A DNA stretch of 64,000 nt from Symbiodinium natans (GCA_905221605.1 CAJNDS010002100.1:286001-350000), one strand, 5' to 3'; numbered from the stretch's first letter, positions 8,430 to 18,912 are shown. Notes: generated by a model from the sequence alone, not told the origin. Translations and numbers: made by a program.

Positions 8430-8535
8430 GAGTTTAGGGGTTGGGGTATGGAGTTTAGGGTCTACGGTCTAGGGTTTAGGGTTTAGGGTGTGGAGTTTAG
8501 GGTGTAGGGTGTCGGGTTCAGGGTTGGGTTTAGGC
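8430..8535 (-). repeat. degenerate TTTAGGG array
   Basis: TTTAGGG mixed with GTAGGGT and GGTCTAG variants. Confidence 0.8.
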
Positions 8536-9507
8536 CAGTCTTGACATCCGAAAACTCTGAACCCGGCAGCCCCCAAAAACACGCAACCAAAAACCCGAAG
8601 CCCTAAACCCTGCCTACGCTGCCAGCCCTAAACCTTGAGCTCTTAAGCCCTAAACCCAAAAGCCTTTAAGAGGCCTTTAGCCTCGCTGGAATATCATGCA
8701 GGGAAACCTCCCTCCCTCTTCTGACACATGATTTCGGAAGGACAAGAGGAATGAGCTTTAAAGCTCGGAAGCACCCCAAGCCTGTTCACATGCTTGGGAG
8801 CTCCAAGATCTAAGAAACCCCAACCCCCCCCTAAACCCTAAACCCTAAACCCTCAACCCTCAACCCTCAACCCTCAAACCCTACACCCTGAACCAGCCAT
8901 GTTTGGGCTTTTGGGTTCAGGGAGCTTCTCGAAGGCCACGAAGACTTTAGGAGGCTGGCATTAACTGCTGGGGTATGCTTTCCCTTCTTTCCTTAAAAGG
9001 GAACCTGTTCATGAATAATTTTCAATGGGCTTAAAGCACAACCCAGACTGAGTAGGCCATCGGTACAATTAACATTTTTCTGTTGTGTGGGTTCAGGAGG
9101 ATCATACTTTGGAACATCTTTCAATGGGTTTACAGGGGCCGGGCCTTATGTGCCATTGAATGAAGGTTGTGTTTCTGCATTTCCTACCCGTGAGCTATAA
9201 GCTATAAAGCATCTGGTATCTGAAAGCTTGCAGAGGCTCTCTTGCAGCAACATCCTCAAAGAGCGGGCCCCAAACATTACTGGGCAGTGTCTTGGAGTTC
9301 CTGACCTTTGCCACGGCCAGCAGTTCTATCCACATAGCTTTGGGGATCAGGACTTAATGACCCAAGCTGGGAACCCTACCCGTTAAGCCCTAAGCCCTAA
9401 GCTCTACGCCCTAAACCCTAAACCCGAAATCCTGAACCCTAAACCCTAAACCCTAAATCCTAAACCCTAAAGCCCCCTCCTTTTAAAACCCTACGCAGTG
9501 AAGGCAG
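8536..9507. other. unique sequence, dispersed-repeat piece and CCCTAAA tracts
   Basis: No gene supported. CCCTAAA tracts lie at 8831-8893 and 9385-9472. The piece 9075-9150 resembles 3680-3740 (GGATCATA...GGGTTTACAGGGGCC), an old dispersed repeat. Confidence 0.5.
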
Positions 9508-9614
9508 AAGCTGGATGAAGTCAGCTTCAACACCGCCGCAAGTGTTCCTGGGCCGGAGTTGGTCGTTCAGGGCTTTAAGGAGAATTCAAGGAGGGACCCT
9601 TCGACTTATACACT
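9508..9614 (+). CDS. PPR-repeat exon
   Basis: After GAAGGCAG the frame reads KLDEVSFNTAASVPGPELVVQ and stays open to the TTTAGGG tract at 9615. DEVSFNTAAS is a PPR linker plus helix A. The later part (GFKENSRRDPSTYT) is less PPR-like, so the true donor may lie earlier, for example at GTTCAG. The preceding CCCTAAA tract ends near 9472. Confidence 0.5.
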
Positions 9615-9642
9615 AGGGTTTAGGGTTTAGGGTTTAGGGTTT

Positions 9643-10037
9643 GACTTGTATACGGGGGGCCCGTAGGGGCCTTGAGGAATGAAGGTCTCTGGTTCAGAGG
9701 GCGTTTAGGGTTTCTTCGGGTTGGTGTAGGGCTTTGGGGGTTTAGGAGTTAGGGTTTAGGGCTTCGGGTGCAGGGGCTTGGGGATTTTTGGTGCTCAGGA
9801 GCCTGAATCCCCAAAGCTCCTAGCCCGACACCCCTAAACAGCCAAAAAAGAAATGGTCGTGTGGGGGCACTATACACGTCCCGAGAGAGCCCCTTCAACC
9901 CTTAAACCCTTAAACAGTTAAACCCTTAAACCCTTAAAGCCCTAAAACCCTTAGACCCTTAAACCCCCTTGACTCCCTTAAACCCTTCAACCCCCTTAAA
10001 CCTCACAAGCCCCTCAACCCCCTTAACTCCCTCGAAG
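9643..10037. other. degenerate GGGTTT and CCCTTAA sequence
   Basis: TTAGGG-like and CCCTTAAA-like degenerate repeats without a supported gene. Confidence 0.5.
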
Positions 10038-10130
10038 AACGCCTTTGCCCTCACCAAGGTCTGCTCATCCGAGGGCGGCTGGCTCCGGGCGCTGGACTGC
10101 CCTCTGGGTCGGTTGCGGAGGATTTTGGGT
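10038..10130 (+). CDS. PPR-repeat exon
   Basis: The frame NAFALTKVCSSEGGWLRALDC follows the PPR helix A to helix B pattern (NALISACEKGGEWERALEL in the family), including the conserved Gly-Gly-Trp. It stays open into the TTTAGGG tract at about 10124. Upstream is CCCTTAA-type repeat. Confidence 0.6.
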
Positions 10131-10347
10131 TTAGGGTTTGGGGTTTAGGGCTTAGGGCTTAGGTTGCATGAGGATTTTGGGGAGGTTAAAGCGGGTTTCC
10201 GAGTTTTAGGGGAGGAGTTCTTAGTATTTTGTTTCTTGGGTGGGTAGGATGGGGGGTTTAGGGCCTTCAGGGGGTGTTACGTTGTTTTTTTTATTCAAAA
10301 CACCGAAAAACCAAAGGCCTCAAGAGTCGCAATCCCGAGACAGCCTG

Positions 10348-10418
10348 TAAACCCTAAACCCTGAACCCTAAACCCTAAACCCTAAACCCTAAACCCTAAA
10401 CCCTAAACCCTAAACCCT
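10348..10418 (+). repeat. CCCTAAA array
   Basis: Ten units. An island (10419-10550) and then a TTTAGGG tract (10558-10625) follow. The island includes CAGGATCTCCTGCAGTGC, a sequence like the PPR island at 6246. Confidence 0.9.
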
Positions 10419-10663
10419 CTGTAAGAAGAAAACCCTTAAAGTGCATCCCCAGGATCTCCTGCAGTGCATGGCTCTGCGCCCGGGCATGCCTTTCACTCGC
10501 GCACCCCCCTCGAACTCCCAACATTTCCCAAGACCCCCTGCACCCCAGACAGGGTTTTGGGTGTAGGGTTTAGGGTTTAGGGTGTAGGGTTTCGGGTTTG
10601 GGGTGCAAGGTTTTGGGTTTTTAGGGTTGTTCAAGAAAATTTGCCATTTGTCCCTTTTTTTTG

Positions 10664-10683
10664 TGGGGGGGGGGGGGGGGGGG
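10664..10683 (+). repeat. poly-G run
   Basis: A run of about 20 G, one of roughly fifteen long G or C homopolymers in the window. Confidence 0.9.
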
Positions 10684-10862
10684 CTCGGAGGATCATAGTT
10701 GGGAGTTTCTTTTTTCCTTTTTGTCATCAGAGGCTTTCAAGGGCCCGAGCATAAGGCGCTCGCTTCCGCGGCGCCGGGTCGGCCTCAACGCTGGGCTGAA
10801 GGCCCTGAGGGCTCGCTGGGAGAGAGGCTGCCTTTTGCGGCCCGGCACATGAAAGGGGGGTT

Positions 10863-10993
10863 CTTGGAGGTTCATTTGGGTGCGTATAAGTAAGGTTATA
10901 AGTATGGTAACTGGGAACTCTACTTATGACTTATACCCTTACTTCTGTAGGGTACTTAGAACTGTAATTATAGCTACCCATGAACCTCTAAGT
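10863..10993. mobile_element. family A inverted-repeat element
   Basis: The left end is CTTGGAGGTTCAT and the right end CCCATGAACCTCTAAG. The interior holds the family's ACTTATGACTTATA and GTAATTATAGC segments. No coding capacity. Confidence 0.65.
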
Positions 10994-11457
10994 GGGGGTT
11001 CGGGGCTGTTGGGGGCTCTATATAACAATCTTTTTTGCGTGAGGAATATGCTTCTTAGAGACCGGTTGGATCCCCTACTGTGCACTCTTGGGGAAGCTTC
11101 CCCTTGCCTTTGAAGGGACATTGAAGTCTCCTGGGCTTGCGAGTTTTTAGGGACTTCGAGTTGAAGTCCAGCTTTACGACCTTGTGGGGTTGGTAGCATG
11201 CTTCGGCTACCCGAATACCTCTGCAAGAAGTCAGCTAGAAAGTTTGTGGGTTTAGGGCTTAGGGTTTAGGGTTTACGGTTTAGGGTTTAGGGTTAATGGC
11301 GCCGAAAACCGTTGAGGAAGACGGTTGGTGGTGTTGCTTGAGGCCCCTACAGTGGAATGTACTTCTTGAGACACGTACATTTTACTCAGCAAGTCAACAA
11401 ACCACGCGCGCCGCTCGTATACATTAAGAATTGGGAACCTTTGAGCCACAATACCCA
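10994..11457. other. unique sequence and TTTAGGG tract
   Basis: Nothing supported as a gene; a TTTAGGG tract lies at 11246-11296. Confidence 0.4.
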
Positions 11458-11483
11458 AAACCCTAAACCCTAAACCCTAAACC

Positions 11484-11624
11484 GTGTAATTAGTGACTGT
11501 AGTGCGAGCGTGGCATTTACCAAGCGGTCTCCCTGCGCCAACAAAGGCTGCGCCTGGAGCAGCCCGCCGCTTTGCGTACGGTTTTGTGCAAAGCTGCGCA
11601 TGTGGAGGGTTGAGGCCTCGATAG
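11484..11624 (+). CDS. possible exon between CCCTAAA and TTTAGGG
   Basis: The island follows a short CCCTAAA tract and precedes a 130 bp TTTAGGG array. The frame ASVAFTKRSPCANKGCAWSS is loosely PPR-like (VAFT...AC.KG..W). Evidence is weak. Confidence 0.3.
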
Positions 11625-11627
11625 GGT

Positions 11628-11755
11628 TCGGGTTTAGGGTTAAGGCTTTGGGCTTTAGGGCTTTAGGGTTTAGGGTTTAGGGTTTAGGGGTTAGGGGTTA
11701 GGGTTTAGGGTTTAGGGTTTAGGTTTAGGGTTTAGGGTTTAGGGTTTCAAGGGTA
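11628..11755 (-). repeat. TTTAGGG array
   Basis: About 17 units including GGGGTTA variants. Confidence 0.9.
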
Positions 11756-12279
11756 AGTGTTTAATTCTGGGTCTTCCTGGGATGAGGAGACCTCAATGGG
11801 CACGTTCAGGTCTCCAGTTGAGTCTTTAATCTCTAGAATCTCTGACAATACATAACCCTTAGTTAGGGTTCCGGGTTAGATGTTTAGGGTGTAGGGTTCA
11901 GGGTTTACAGGGTTTACGAGGCTTTAGATTTCTGCTTCGGCTACAAAATAGCTCAGGAAGAAAGCCCATCACAGGCAAATATCCTTTAGAAGAACTGTCT
12001 CCGTAACTTATCAGAGTTTGACTCGGAATGACGGGTTTATTGGCTCGTATTTTAGGTCGTTTGCTCCTGAACGTCACGTTCTAAGCCTTTATTGCTTCCG
12101 CGGGCGCTTCCGTAGCCTTTCTTCCAGTGGATGAGCACCGGTTACAGCAAACACGCCTGTACGCCCTGAGCTTACACCCCAACCCCAAGCCAATCCCCGC
12201 ATCCCAGAGTCTAGGAAACTGATCCCAAACTCTGAAACTCTAATGCCCGAGCCTTCAAGCGTCCGAGAGCCTAGGCGCC
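11756..12279. other. unique sequence, no gene seen
   Basis: Mixed composition, short frames only, no motif recognised. Confidence 0.4.
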
Positions 12280-12478
12280 AGCCCTAAACCCTAAACCCTA
12301 AACCCTAAACCCTAAACCCTAAACCCTAAACCCTAAACCCTAAACCCTAAACCCTAAACCCTAAACCCTAAACCCTAAACCCTAAACCCTAAACCCTAAA
12401 CCCCAAACCCTAAACCAAAAAACCAAAAAACCCTAAACCCTAAACCCTAAACCCTAAGCCTTAAACCCTAAACCCCCT
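12280..12478 (+). repeat. CCCTAAA array
   Basis: About 27 units, near perfect except at the right end. Confidence 0.95.
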
Positions 12479-12516
12479 AGAGCATGCATGAACCCTTCCC
12501 CTCTTGCACACCCAAG

Positions 12517-12603
12517 TTCAAGACCCCTGTCCGTGCCAAGGACCTGGTGGCTTTCAACACCGCCATTGCAAGCCTCACAGCCGAGCTCCCCAGCCTGACT
12601 AAC
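12517..12603 (+). CDS. PPR-repeat exon
   Basis: The frame reads VRAKDLVAFNTAIASLTAELP. KDLVAFNTAIASL is the linker and helix A of a PPR motif. It follows a CCCTAAA array after a pyrimidine-rich piece. No TTTAGGG tract follows directly; an inverted-repeat element starts at 12631 instead. Confidence 0.6.
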
Positions 12604-12630
12604 CCCTAAACATGACCTCCTGGTTCTTAG

Positions 12631-12755
12631 TAGCTAGGATGCCCAGTAGTACCCTTATTCCCTTTTTTTGGGGGGTTTAGGTTCCCTTATAAGCCCCTTT
12701 AAGCAAAAAAGGGCACCCTTTTATTTTAAGCCTAGGTTACTGGGCAGCCTAGGTA
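12631..12755. mobile_element. family E inverted-repeat element
   Basis: The ends TAGCTAGGATGCCCAGTA and TACTGGGCAGCCTAGGTA are inverted partners. The core TTTAGGTTCCCTTATAAGCC is shared with pieces near 23765, 37085, 52290 and 57785. Confidence 0.6.
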
Positions 12756-12840
12756 GGGAATGAGGGAATTCGGGCCCGACATATGTCCTTTAAGGGACTA
12801 TGCAGGGCACCTCATTCCCTCATTCCCCTACGAAGAGCCA

Positions 12841-12927
12841 GCCGGATGAAACTCTCAGGTCCTGGGCCCGAGGGCTGGACTTGGTGGGTGTGCTCCCAGC
12901 GGCTGGACGAGGGCTCTTTCTTGCTTA
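12841..12927 (+). CDS. possible PPR-like exon
   Basis: After CTCTCAG the island is open in three frames; one reads SWARGLDLVGVLPAAGRG, like PPR helix B. It runs into a TTCAGGG/TTTAGGG tract at 12928. The frame choice is uncertain. Confidence 0.3.
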
Positions 12928-12982
12928 GGGTTCAGGGTTCAGGGTTCAGGGTTCAGGGTTTAGGGTTTAGGGTTCAGGGTTC
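12928..12982 (-). repeat. TTCAGGG/TTTAGGG tract
   Basis: TTCAGGG variants dominate the left half. Confidence 0.85.
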
Positions 12983-13540
12983 CTGTCTGGATTCCCTGGC
13001 AACCACTGAAATTGAAGTAAGGGTTTAGGATTTCGGGTTTGAGGTATTCTCACTCACAACCTAGCCTGACATTCCCCTCATGCACTGCAGCAGAACCCTT
13101 AGTTTAGGAACCACCCAAAGGCCCAAAACCCCAAACCCTCAACCGCAAAGCCCTTGCATTTTGGGGCACCCTTTTCAGGTTCTCTTCATCGTTTTGACAC
13201 TCAAAACTCAAAAGTCCAGCAAGGAAGCCCGGCTGTGTGCATCCCTCGCCACCTACGTTTCCGCCGCCTTGCCGCAGAAACGACGATGGACCCAAAGAGC
13301 CCAATGCCTCTTAACTAAGGAAGACGCCTGAAATGAGAATCCGCATAAGGCCTCTTCCCGAATGAGGAGCTGTTGGGCTCTCGGAGGATATGCGGGGCCA
13401 CGAGCAAAACTCATGACCCTGGACCCTAAACCCTAAACCCTGAACCCCAGACCCTGGACCCTAAACCCTAAACCTAAACCCTAGAAGAAGAAGATGATGG
13501 GCTCTCGTGGTTAGCGCCTCAGAGACCCTCCTTCTTTAAG
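12983..13540. other. unique sequence and short CCCTAAA tract
   Basis: Frames of 66-83 codons on both strands, no domain recognised. A CCCTAAA tract at 13420-13483 precedes the next PPR island. Confidence 0.4.
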
Positions 13541-13600
13541 GCTCTGACGCTGCTGGGCCAGGGCTCCGCCTGGCGCCGCGCGGTGGAGGGGCTGCTCGGA
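13541..13600 (+). CDS. PPR-repeat exon
   Basis: Pyrimidine-rich CTCCTTCTTTAAG ends at 13540. Twenty codons follow (ALTLLGQGSAWRRAVEGLLG) up to a strong donor GTAAGG at 13601. Trp-Arg-Arg-Ala fits PPR helix B. A CCCTAAA tract lies upstream and a TTTAGGG array starts at 13625. Confidence 0.6.
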
Positions 13601-13624
13601 GTAAGGCATACGGGTAGTTACAAG

Positions 13625-13695
13625 AGTTTAGGGTTTAGGGTTTAGGGTTTAGGGTTTAGGGTTTAGGGTTTAGGGTTTAGGGTTTAGGGTTTAGG
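13625..13695 (-). repeat. TTTAGGG array
   Basis: Ten perfect units. Confidence 0.95.
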
Positions 13696-13855
13696 GGACT
13701 TGATAGAAGCAAATGAGGGATGTTCCTTACATCGCACTGGGGATCTTAATATGGTTTAGGGTCAGGGAGTATTCCTTCGCTGTTCTTGAGCAAGGGGCGT
13801 CTGCAAGGGTCAGGGCGCTCTTGGTGTGGGGGTGGGGGTGGGGGGGGGAAACCGA

Positions 13856-14032
13856 AAACCCAAACCCGAAACCCTAAACCCTAATCCCTAAAGCCTAAAC
13901 GCGAAACCCGAAACCCGAAACCCTAAACCCTAATCCCTAATGCCTAACCCTAAACCCGAAACCCTAAACCCAAATCGCTAAAGCCTAAACCCTAAACCCG
14001 AAACCCTAAACCCTAATCCCTAAAGCCTACAC
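13856..14032 (+). repeat. degenerate CCCTAAA array
   Basis: Higher-order pattern with CCCGAAA, CCCTAAT and GCCTAAA variants recurring about every 65 bp. Confidence 0.85.
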
Positions 14033-14235
14033 CCTTTCCCAACCACAAAAAAGATGCGGCGAGGCTGGATGCCTGCCGGCTGGCCGGGAGCTCAGGGCTT
14101 CTCAGGGCTTCCAAGGGTTTAGGGTTTAGGGTTTAGGGTTTAGGGTTTAGGGTACACTGAACCCTGAACTCGGAACCCTGAAAGGTTTAGGGCTTATGAG
14201 GCCCCTGAATACAAAACCCTCGTTCCTAATAAGCC

Positions 14236-14369
14236 CTCTCCCCCCCTCCCCCCTCCACCCTCCCACCCTCCCCTTCCCCCCTCCCCCCTCCCCCCTCCCC
14301 CCCCTCCCCCCCTCCCTCCCCCCCCCCCCCCCCTCCCCCGCCCCCCTCTCCCCTCCTCCCTCCCTCCCT
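14236..14369 (+). repeat. CCCTCC pyrimidine tract
   Basis: Over 130 bases of almost pure C and T. The complementary strand is a G-rich purine tract able to form quadruplex or triplex structures. The Arg/Gly- or Pro-rich frames here are artefacts of composition. Confidence 0.9.
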
Positions 14370-15385
14370 TGTTTTGTGGTTCGCGGTTCTGAACCTTAAG
14401 CCTTAAGCCTCTCAACCCCCGAACTCTCAACCAAGCCCCGAACCTTAGACCCCAAGCCCCAAGCCCTCAAATGAGGGGTACCATGGGGCGACTGCGCCCT
14501 CATGGTTGTTCTAAGCGCGCCTGTAGTAATGAACTTTATATCATAGGGGGCCCGCTAGAAAACAAGGACTTTTAAAAGGGATCCTGCCCAGAAAGGCCGC
14601 TGTTGAAGGCTCAAGCCTAAGCCCTACAACGCCTTACCCACACATGACACCCCTAATCACCCTAAATTACATTAAGTTCCCACAAATACCCAGATCGTCC
14701 GGAAAGGCCGGCCAAGAACCAACCCTGGCTCTCCGGTCCTCCTTGCTCAGCGCTCTGTCGAAGGCTGCGTTTCCGGGTTTACGAGGACTCGGTCGGTTCA
14801 TGTTTCAGTTCTCCAGGGGTTCGAAAGGCACGAGAATGGAAATAGACGGCTGTAGTACGAATTTCGTTTGTTATCGGTGTGGGCTGCTTTTCTATCTCCA
14901 TTAGGCAGACAAAAAGGTTGCTCTTTTACTCCCAAAGCTACAGAGGGATGCTGGAGGTTTAAAGTTCAGGCCTGGGGCTTCGGGAAGTTTTCAGGTGTGC
15001 AGAGCTTTAGTCAGAGGATAACCAATGATCATAAGACTTCTACATATAATCCAGAGAGTGGGCCACTGATGGGTCCTGATGGGTCTGTGTCTGGGATTTC
15101 TCAGCGGAAGCTTAGGGCAACTGCGGGGTCCGGAGCTGCGTTGGGGAACGCTGCGAGCGCCAACTGTTGGATCGTGAATCTTGGGTCTGTGTGTAGGACA
15201 AGAAGTTCAAGTTTGACTTACTTGGCTTACTTGGTAATCCCCCCCCCCCCCCGACCCCCACCCCCCCACGCCGCCAAAAACCCCACCCAACCCCTTCAAG
15301 AACAGCTCCAGGTGCTCCGATGGACGGAAGCACTTGACATTTTCGCAAAGGTGACGGAGGCCGTGTTTGAGCAAGGGCTTAGAAG
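14370..15385. other. unique sequence, coding status unknown
   Basis: A 176-codon frame at 14868-15398 spans unique sequence and a C run at 15240-15251. It has no recognisable domain and ends in TTTAGGG. The part with SGAALGNAASANCW may be an exon. I see no splice sites that settle it. Confidence 0.3.
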
Positions 15386-15470
15386 GTTTAGGGTTTAGGG
15401 TTTTAGGGTTGAGTTTAGGGTCTAGGGTTTGGGGTTTAGAGGGTTTAGGGTTTAGGGTTTACGGTCCACG
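15386..15470 (-). repeat. degenerate TTTAGGG array
   Basis: TTTAGGG mixed with GTCTAGGG and GGTTTAGA variants. Confidence 0.8.
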
Positions 15471-15692
15471 GTTTAGAAAGTTTAAGGGGCTTTTGGCTTT
15501 TGGGGTTCGCGGTTTTGGGGTTTGGGGACTAGGTGCATGGGGTTTTGAGGTGCTTAGACAGGGGTTGGGGTGTCAAGAGCACCACCGGCTTTGAGGGTCA
15601 TGTTGCTCTTGGATGTTTGAATGGGGTGTAGCGTCCCTAAACCCCAAACCCTACCTAAACCCTAAACCCTAAACCCGAAACCCTAAACCGTT

Positions 15693-16516
15693 TAGGACGT
15701 AGGGTTCAGGGCTAGTACGGACAGTTATCATGGCTTGGGGCTTAAGATTTGCATGGCGTAAGTTGCTTGTGGATCTTGTTCTGATTGCAGTTCCCTCCAA
15801 GACAGTCAACCCTAAACCCGAAACCATAAACTCCCAACTCCAAATCGTGCACCCGAAACCGTGTGTTGGTTTCTTGCAGTTCTTCTCTCATTGCTCCAGG
15901 ATTAAGCTTGCCCCGAGAAATGAGAGGAGGGGCCCTGCGTGCAGCCCCCCCCAAACTTTCCAAGCCTTTAAACTCCCTCCAAGCTTCCAAAAACCCTAAG
16001 CCCTAAACAGGCGAGGGTGCCGCTGACCCTAAGCATGGGTGCTCGAGCCTTCCGGGCAGGGCTCCAGCCCTAAACCGAAATCACACCTGCGGCCCGGGGA
16101 GGGTAAAGCCTGGACTTAACTGTGTCATACACGACAATAGCGTAGCCATATAGAGTATTTCCCAAATTCAACGACCATCATTTCTGGGCATCGCCCTTTT
16201 GGAGATGCTGCCAAGAACGGGCTTTTTTCTGGAAGCGCTATGTATGCTCAATGCGCCGGAACGAAGTGCACATTTCTCACCTCTCCAGCGATCATTTACT
16301 CGGCGCCCCTACAGGCAGGGCCACGACAGTAGGGGCCGCCCGCGGCCTCTGCTACCCTTGCCGTGTGCTGCCCATCTGGCTGAGAACAAGGGCACCCCCC
16401 CCCCCCTGCTAGGGGGCAAATTGAGAATATGCAGGGGCTAGGGGGCGGGGCATCAGAATGGCACAAGGCGAGCGGCCTGGGTGCCTGTTAGCACCAGCGA
16501 GCCACTCCTCCGACAC
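15693..16516. other. unique sequence, no gene supported
   Basis: Frames up to 89 codons overlap on both strands. The 16199-16441 frame is unique-sequence coding but matches nothing I know. A C run lies at 16397-16408. Confidence 0.35.
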
Positions 16517-16625
16517 ACCCTAAACCCTAAACCCTAAACCCTAAACCCTAAACCCTAAACCCTAAACCCTAAACCCTAAACCCTAAACCCTAAACCCTAA
16601 ACCCTAAACCCCAAACCCCAAAACC
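16517..16625 (+). repeat. CCCTAAA array
   Basis: Fifteen units ending in CCCCAAA variants. Confidence 0.95.
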
Positions 16626-16632
16626 CAAGTAG

Positions 16633-16719
16633 GTCGACGATCGGTGCCGGGCCAGCATCCTTCAAGCGCTGCCGAGCCGCTGGGCACGGGCGCTCGGCCG
16701 CCTTGTCGGCATTGCGAGT
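16633..16719 (+). CDS. PPR-repeat exon
   Basis: After AAGTAG the frame runs 29 codons (VDDRCRASILQALPSRWARA, then LGRLVG) to a GT donor at 16720. The Ser-Arg-Trp-Ala-Arg-Ala-Leu stretch fits PPR helix B. A CCCTAAA array lies immediately upstream and TTTAGGG (16738-16870) just downstream. Confidence 0.55.
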
Positions 16720-16737
16720 GTCTAAGGGTGTCTTGGG

Positions 16738-16870
16738 TTTAGGGTTTAGGGTTTAGGGTTTAGGGTTTAGGGTCTAGGGTTTAGGGTTTAGGGTTTAGGG
16801 TGGTTTAGGGTTTTGGGTTTAGGGTGATTTAGGGTTTAGAAATAGGGTGGTTTAGGGTTTATAGGGTCTA
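16738..16870 (-). repeat. TTTAGGG array with GGTGG spacers
   Basis: TTTAGGG units broken by GTGGTTTAGGG and GTGATTTAGGG variants. Confidence 0.9.
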
Positions 16871-16884
16871 TAAACAGGGGTTCC

Positions 16885-17430
16885 AGGGTTTATATGCGCC
16901 AGCATAGGCGCACCCCCCCCCTCCCCCCCCCTTGGTATCCCCCCCCCCCCCCCGTGGTTCATGGTGGGTTTTGGGGTCCCCTCCCCTCCCCCCCCCCCCG
17001 TGGTTCATGGTCCCTGGTTCATGGGTTTGTGGTTTAGGGGTTGAGGGTTAAGCTGTAGAGTTCAGGATTTTCACTCTGGTCCATTGGTTCATTGTGGGTT
17101 TAGAGTTTAATTCGGGTTCAAGGTTTGGGGTAATGGTAGGTTTACGGTTTCCCCTCTCCCCCCTGTGGTTCGTGCTGAGTTTACGCTACAGGTTCAGGTT
17201 AAAGCGGCTAAGGTTTCGGGTTTACCCTTCTCCCTCCTGTCGTTCATTGGTGGGTTTAGGTTTTAGGGCTTAGGGTTCAGGGTGTGGTGTTTAGGCTGAG
17301 GTTTCTCTGTCCTCCACCGTAGTCCGTGGCGTTTTTAGGGTTAACAGGCAGGGTTTGGGGGGGGATGCCGGGGGGGGGGATACCATGGGGGGGGGTCGAT
17401 TATGCGCAACGCAGGCGCATATAGGGTTTA
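16885..17430. mobile_element. large inverted-ended element with poly-C/poly-G arms
   Basis: The left end (TTTATATGCGCCAGCATAG, GCGCACCCCCCC, TTGGTATCCCCCC) is mirrored on the right (GGGGGGATACCATGGGGG, then TGCGCAACGCAGGCGCATATA). Between them are degenerate 60-75 bp units around GTGGTTCATGGTGGGTTT and CCCCTCTCCCCC. It is non-coding. Confidence 0.55.
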
Positions 17431-17589
17431 TACGGTTTCTGGGGTTTAACGATTTTAAAACTTTGGGGTAAGTACACGATATGCCAGGAGTGCCACCACA
17501 GAAATGATACAGCTCCCCAACTCCACGCTTTAGATGCTTTAGACCGCAAAGGTTAATTCCCCCTCGAAAACCCTAAGCCCCAAACCCTA

Positions 17590-17738
17590 CGCGCTACACC
17601 CCAAACCCTAAACCCTAAACCCTAAACCCTAAACCCTAAACCCTAATCCCTAAACCCTAAACCCTAAACCCTAAACCCTAAACCCTAAACCCTAAACCCT
17701 AAACCCTAAACCCTAAACCCTAATCCCTAAACCCTAGA
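17590..17738 (+). repeat. CCCTAAA array
   Basis: About 20 units with CCCTAAT variants. Confidence 0.95.
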
Positions 17739-17750
17739 CCGTTCCCCCAA

Positions 17751-17823
17751 TTCATGTACGAGGCCTTCTCTCGGGCCCTCCGCCGGGAAATCGGTCGCTG
17801 GCAGCTGCAGCTTGGCTCTGGAG
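17751..17823 (+). CDS. possible PPR-like exon
   Basis: The frame FMYEAFSRALRREIGRWQLQ is open from the CCCTAAA side and ends at a donor GAG|GTTGAC. The Arg-Trp-Gln pattern resembles PPR helix B. TTTAGGG follows at 17843. Confidence 0.4.
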
Positions 17824-18031
17824 GTTGACTCAATAAGGCTTTAGGGTTTAGGGTTTAGGGTTTAGGGTATCGCAAAAACTGCAACCCTAAAACCTGCAAG
17901 TATTTCTGATTCTCTATATGATCCGCAGAAGCGTCTACACATGATTCGTGCCCGTCTTCACTACTTTGCTTGTTTGTTTTTGTTGTGGTGGGGGGTCGGG
18001 GGGGAGGGACCTCTGTATAAGAAATCCTACC

Positions 18032-18128
18032 CTAAACCCTAAACCCTAAACCCTAAACCCTAAACCCTAAACCCTAAACCCTAAACCCTAAACCCTAAAC
18101 CCTAAACCCTAAACCCTAAACCCTAAAC
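18032..18128 (+). repeat. CCCTAAA array
   Basis: Fourteen perfect units. Confidence 0.95.
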
Positions 18129-18142
18129 CTCTCAATCATTCT

Positions 18143-18231
18143 TTGTTCGTTTGGAGGGGTGGGCCGTTTCAACTTAGGGATGATGGGGTTGTTTTGGGAG
18201 TGGTCTGGTCCGAGGCTGCCATTTTGCTCCT
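18143..18231 (+). CDS. possible exon
   Basis: An island between a CCCTAAA array and GTTTAGGG at 18232. The frame includes WRGGPFQLRDDGVVLGVVW and SEAAILL. No family is recognised; it fits the CCCTAAA-island-TTTAGGG rule. Confidence 0.3.
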
Positions 18232-18258
18232 GTTTAGGGTTTTGGGTCGGGGTTTAGG

Positions 18259-18413
18259 GTTTATAGGGTCTATAGGGTCTATAGGGTTTATAGGGTTTAT
18301 AGGGTTTATAGGGTTTATAGGGTTTATAGGGTTTATAGGGTTTATAGGGTTTATAGGGTTTATAGGGTTTATAGGGTTTATAGGGTTTATAGGGTTTATA
18401 GGGTTTATAGGGT
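18259..18413 (-). repeat. GGGTTTATA 9-bp minisatellite
   Basis: About 17 tandem copies of GGGTTTATA (first copies GGGTCTATA), a telomere-unit variant with two extra bases. Being a multiple of three it leaves long Gly-Phe-Ile and Ile-Asn-Pro frames that are not genes. Confidence 0.95.
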
Positions 18414-18639
18414 TAACGGTTCGGGATTTAGGGTTGAGAGCACTTTTCCGGGGCGAGGGCCCTTCCTGAAGATCTTCTTTCAGTTTCGCGCTCAACCCTC
18501 AACCTAAACCCTAAACCCTAAACCCTAATCCTCAAGCCCTAAACCCTAAATCCTAAACCCTCACCTAAACCTTGAGGCGGCGGGCGCTTGCCAGGACCAC
18601 CTGCGCCTTGGGGTTTCGTGTTCGGAGTTTACCTGAAGG

Positions 18640-18806
18640 TTCCTGATAACAGTACCTATAACCATATTAGGGGCTTATAAGTGCAGTTATAAGTACAGAT
18701 ATAATTGGTTAGTAAGTACTATAACTGTACCTATAACTGTACCTATAACCATATTCGGGGCTTGTAAGTGCAGCTTTAGGTACAGTTATAATTGGTTAGT
18801 AAGTAC
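18640..18806. mobile_element. family A element, internally duplicated and truncated
   Basis: Two tandem copies of a block of about 85 bp (ACCTATAACCATATT.GGGGC ... ATTGGTTAGTAAGTAC) from the family A interior. The expected left terminus is missing and the right terminus is replaced by a CCCTAAA array that joins at AAGTACCC. Confidence 0.65.
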
Positions 18807-18912
18807 CCTAAACCCTAAACCCTAAACCCTAAACCCTAAACCCTAAACCCTAAACCCTAAACCCTAAACCCTAAACCCTAAACCCTAAACCCTAAACCCT
18901 AAACCCTAAACC
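18807..18912 (+). repeat. CCCTAAA array
   Basis: Fifteen units fused to the end of a family A element. Confidence 0.95.

Noticed and set aside
14194-14430. Gly/Arg-rich protein resembling an RGG protein.
   Set aside because: It is the complement of a pure pyrimidine tract.
18143-18469. 108-codon Gly-Phe-Ile repeat protein, and its Ile-Asn-Pro counterpart on the other strand.
   Set aside because: Products of the GGGTTTATA minisatellite; only the first 30 codons before the repeat may be exon.
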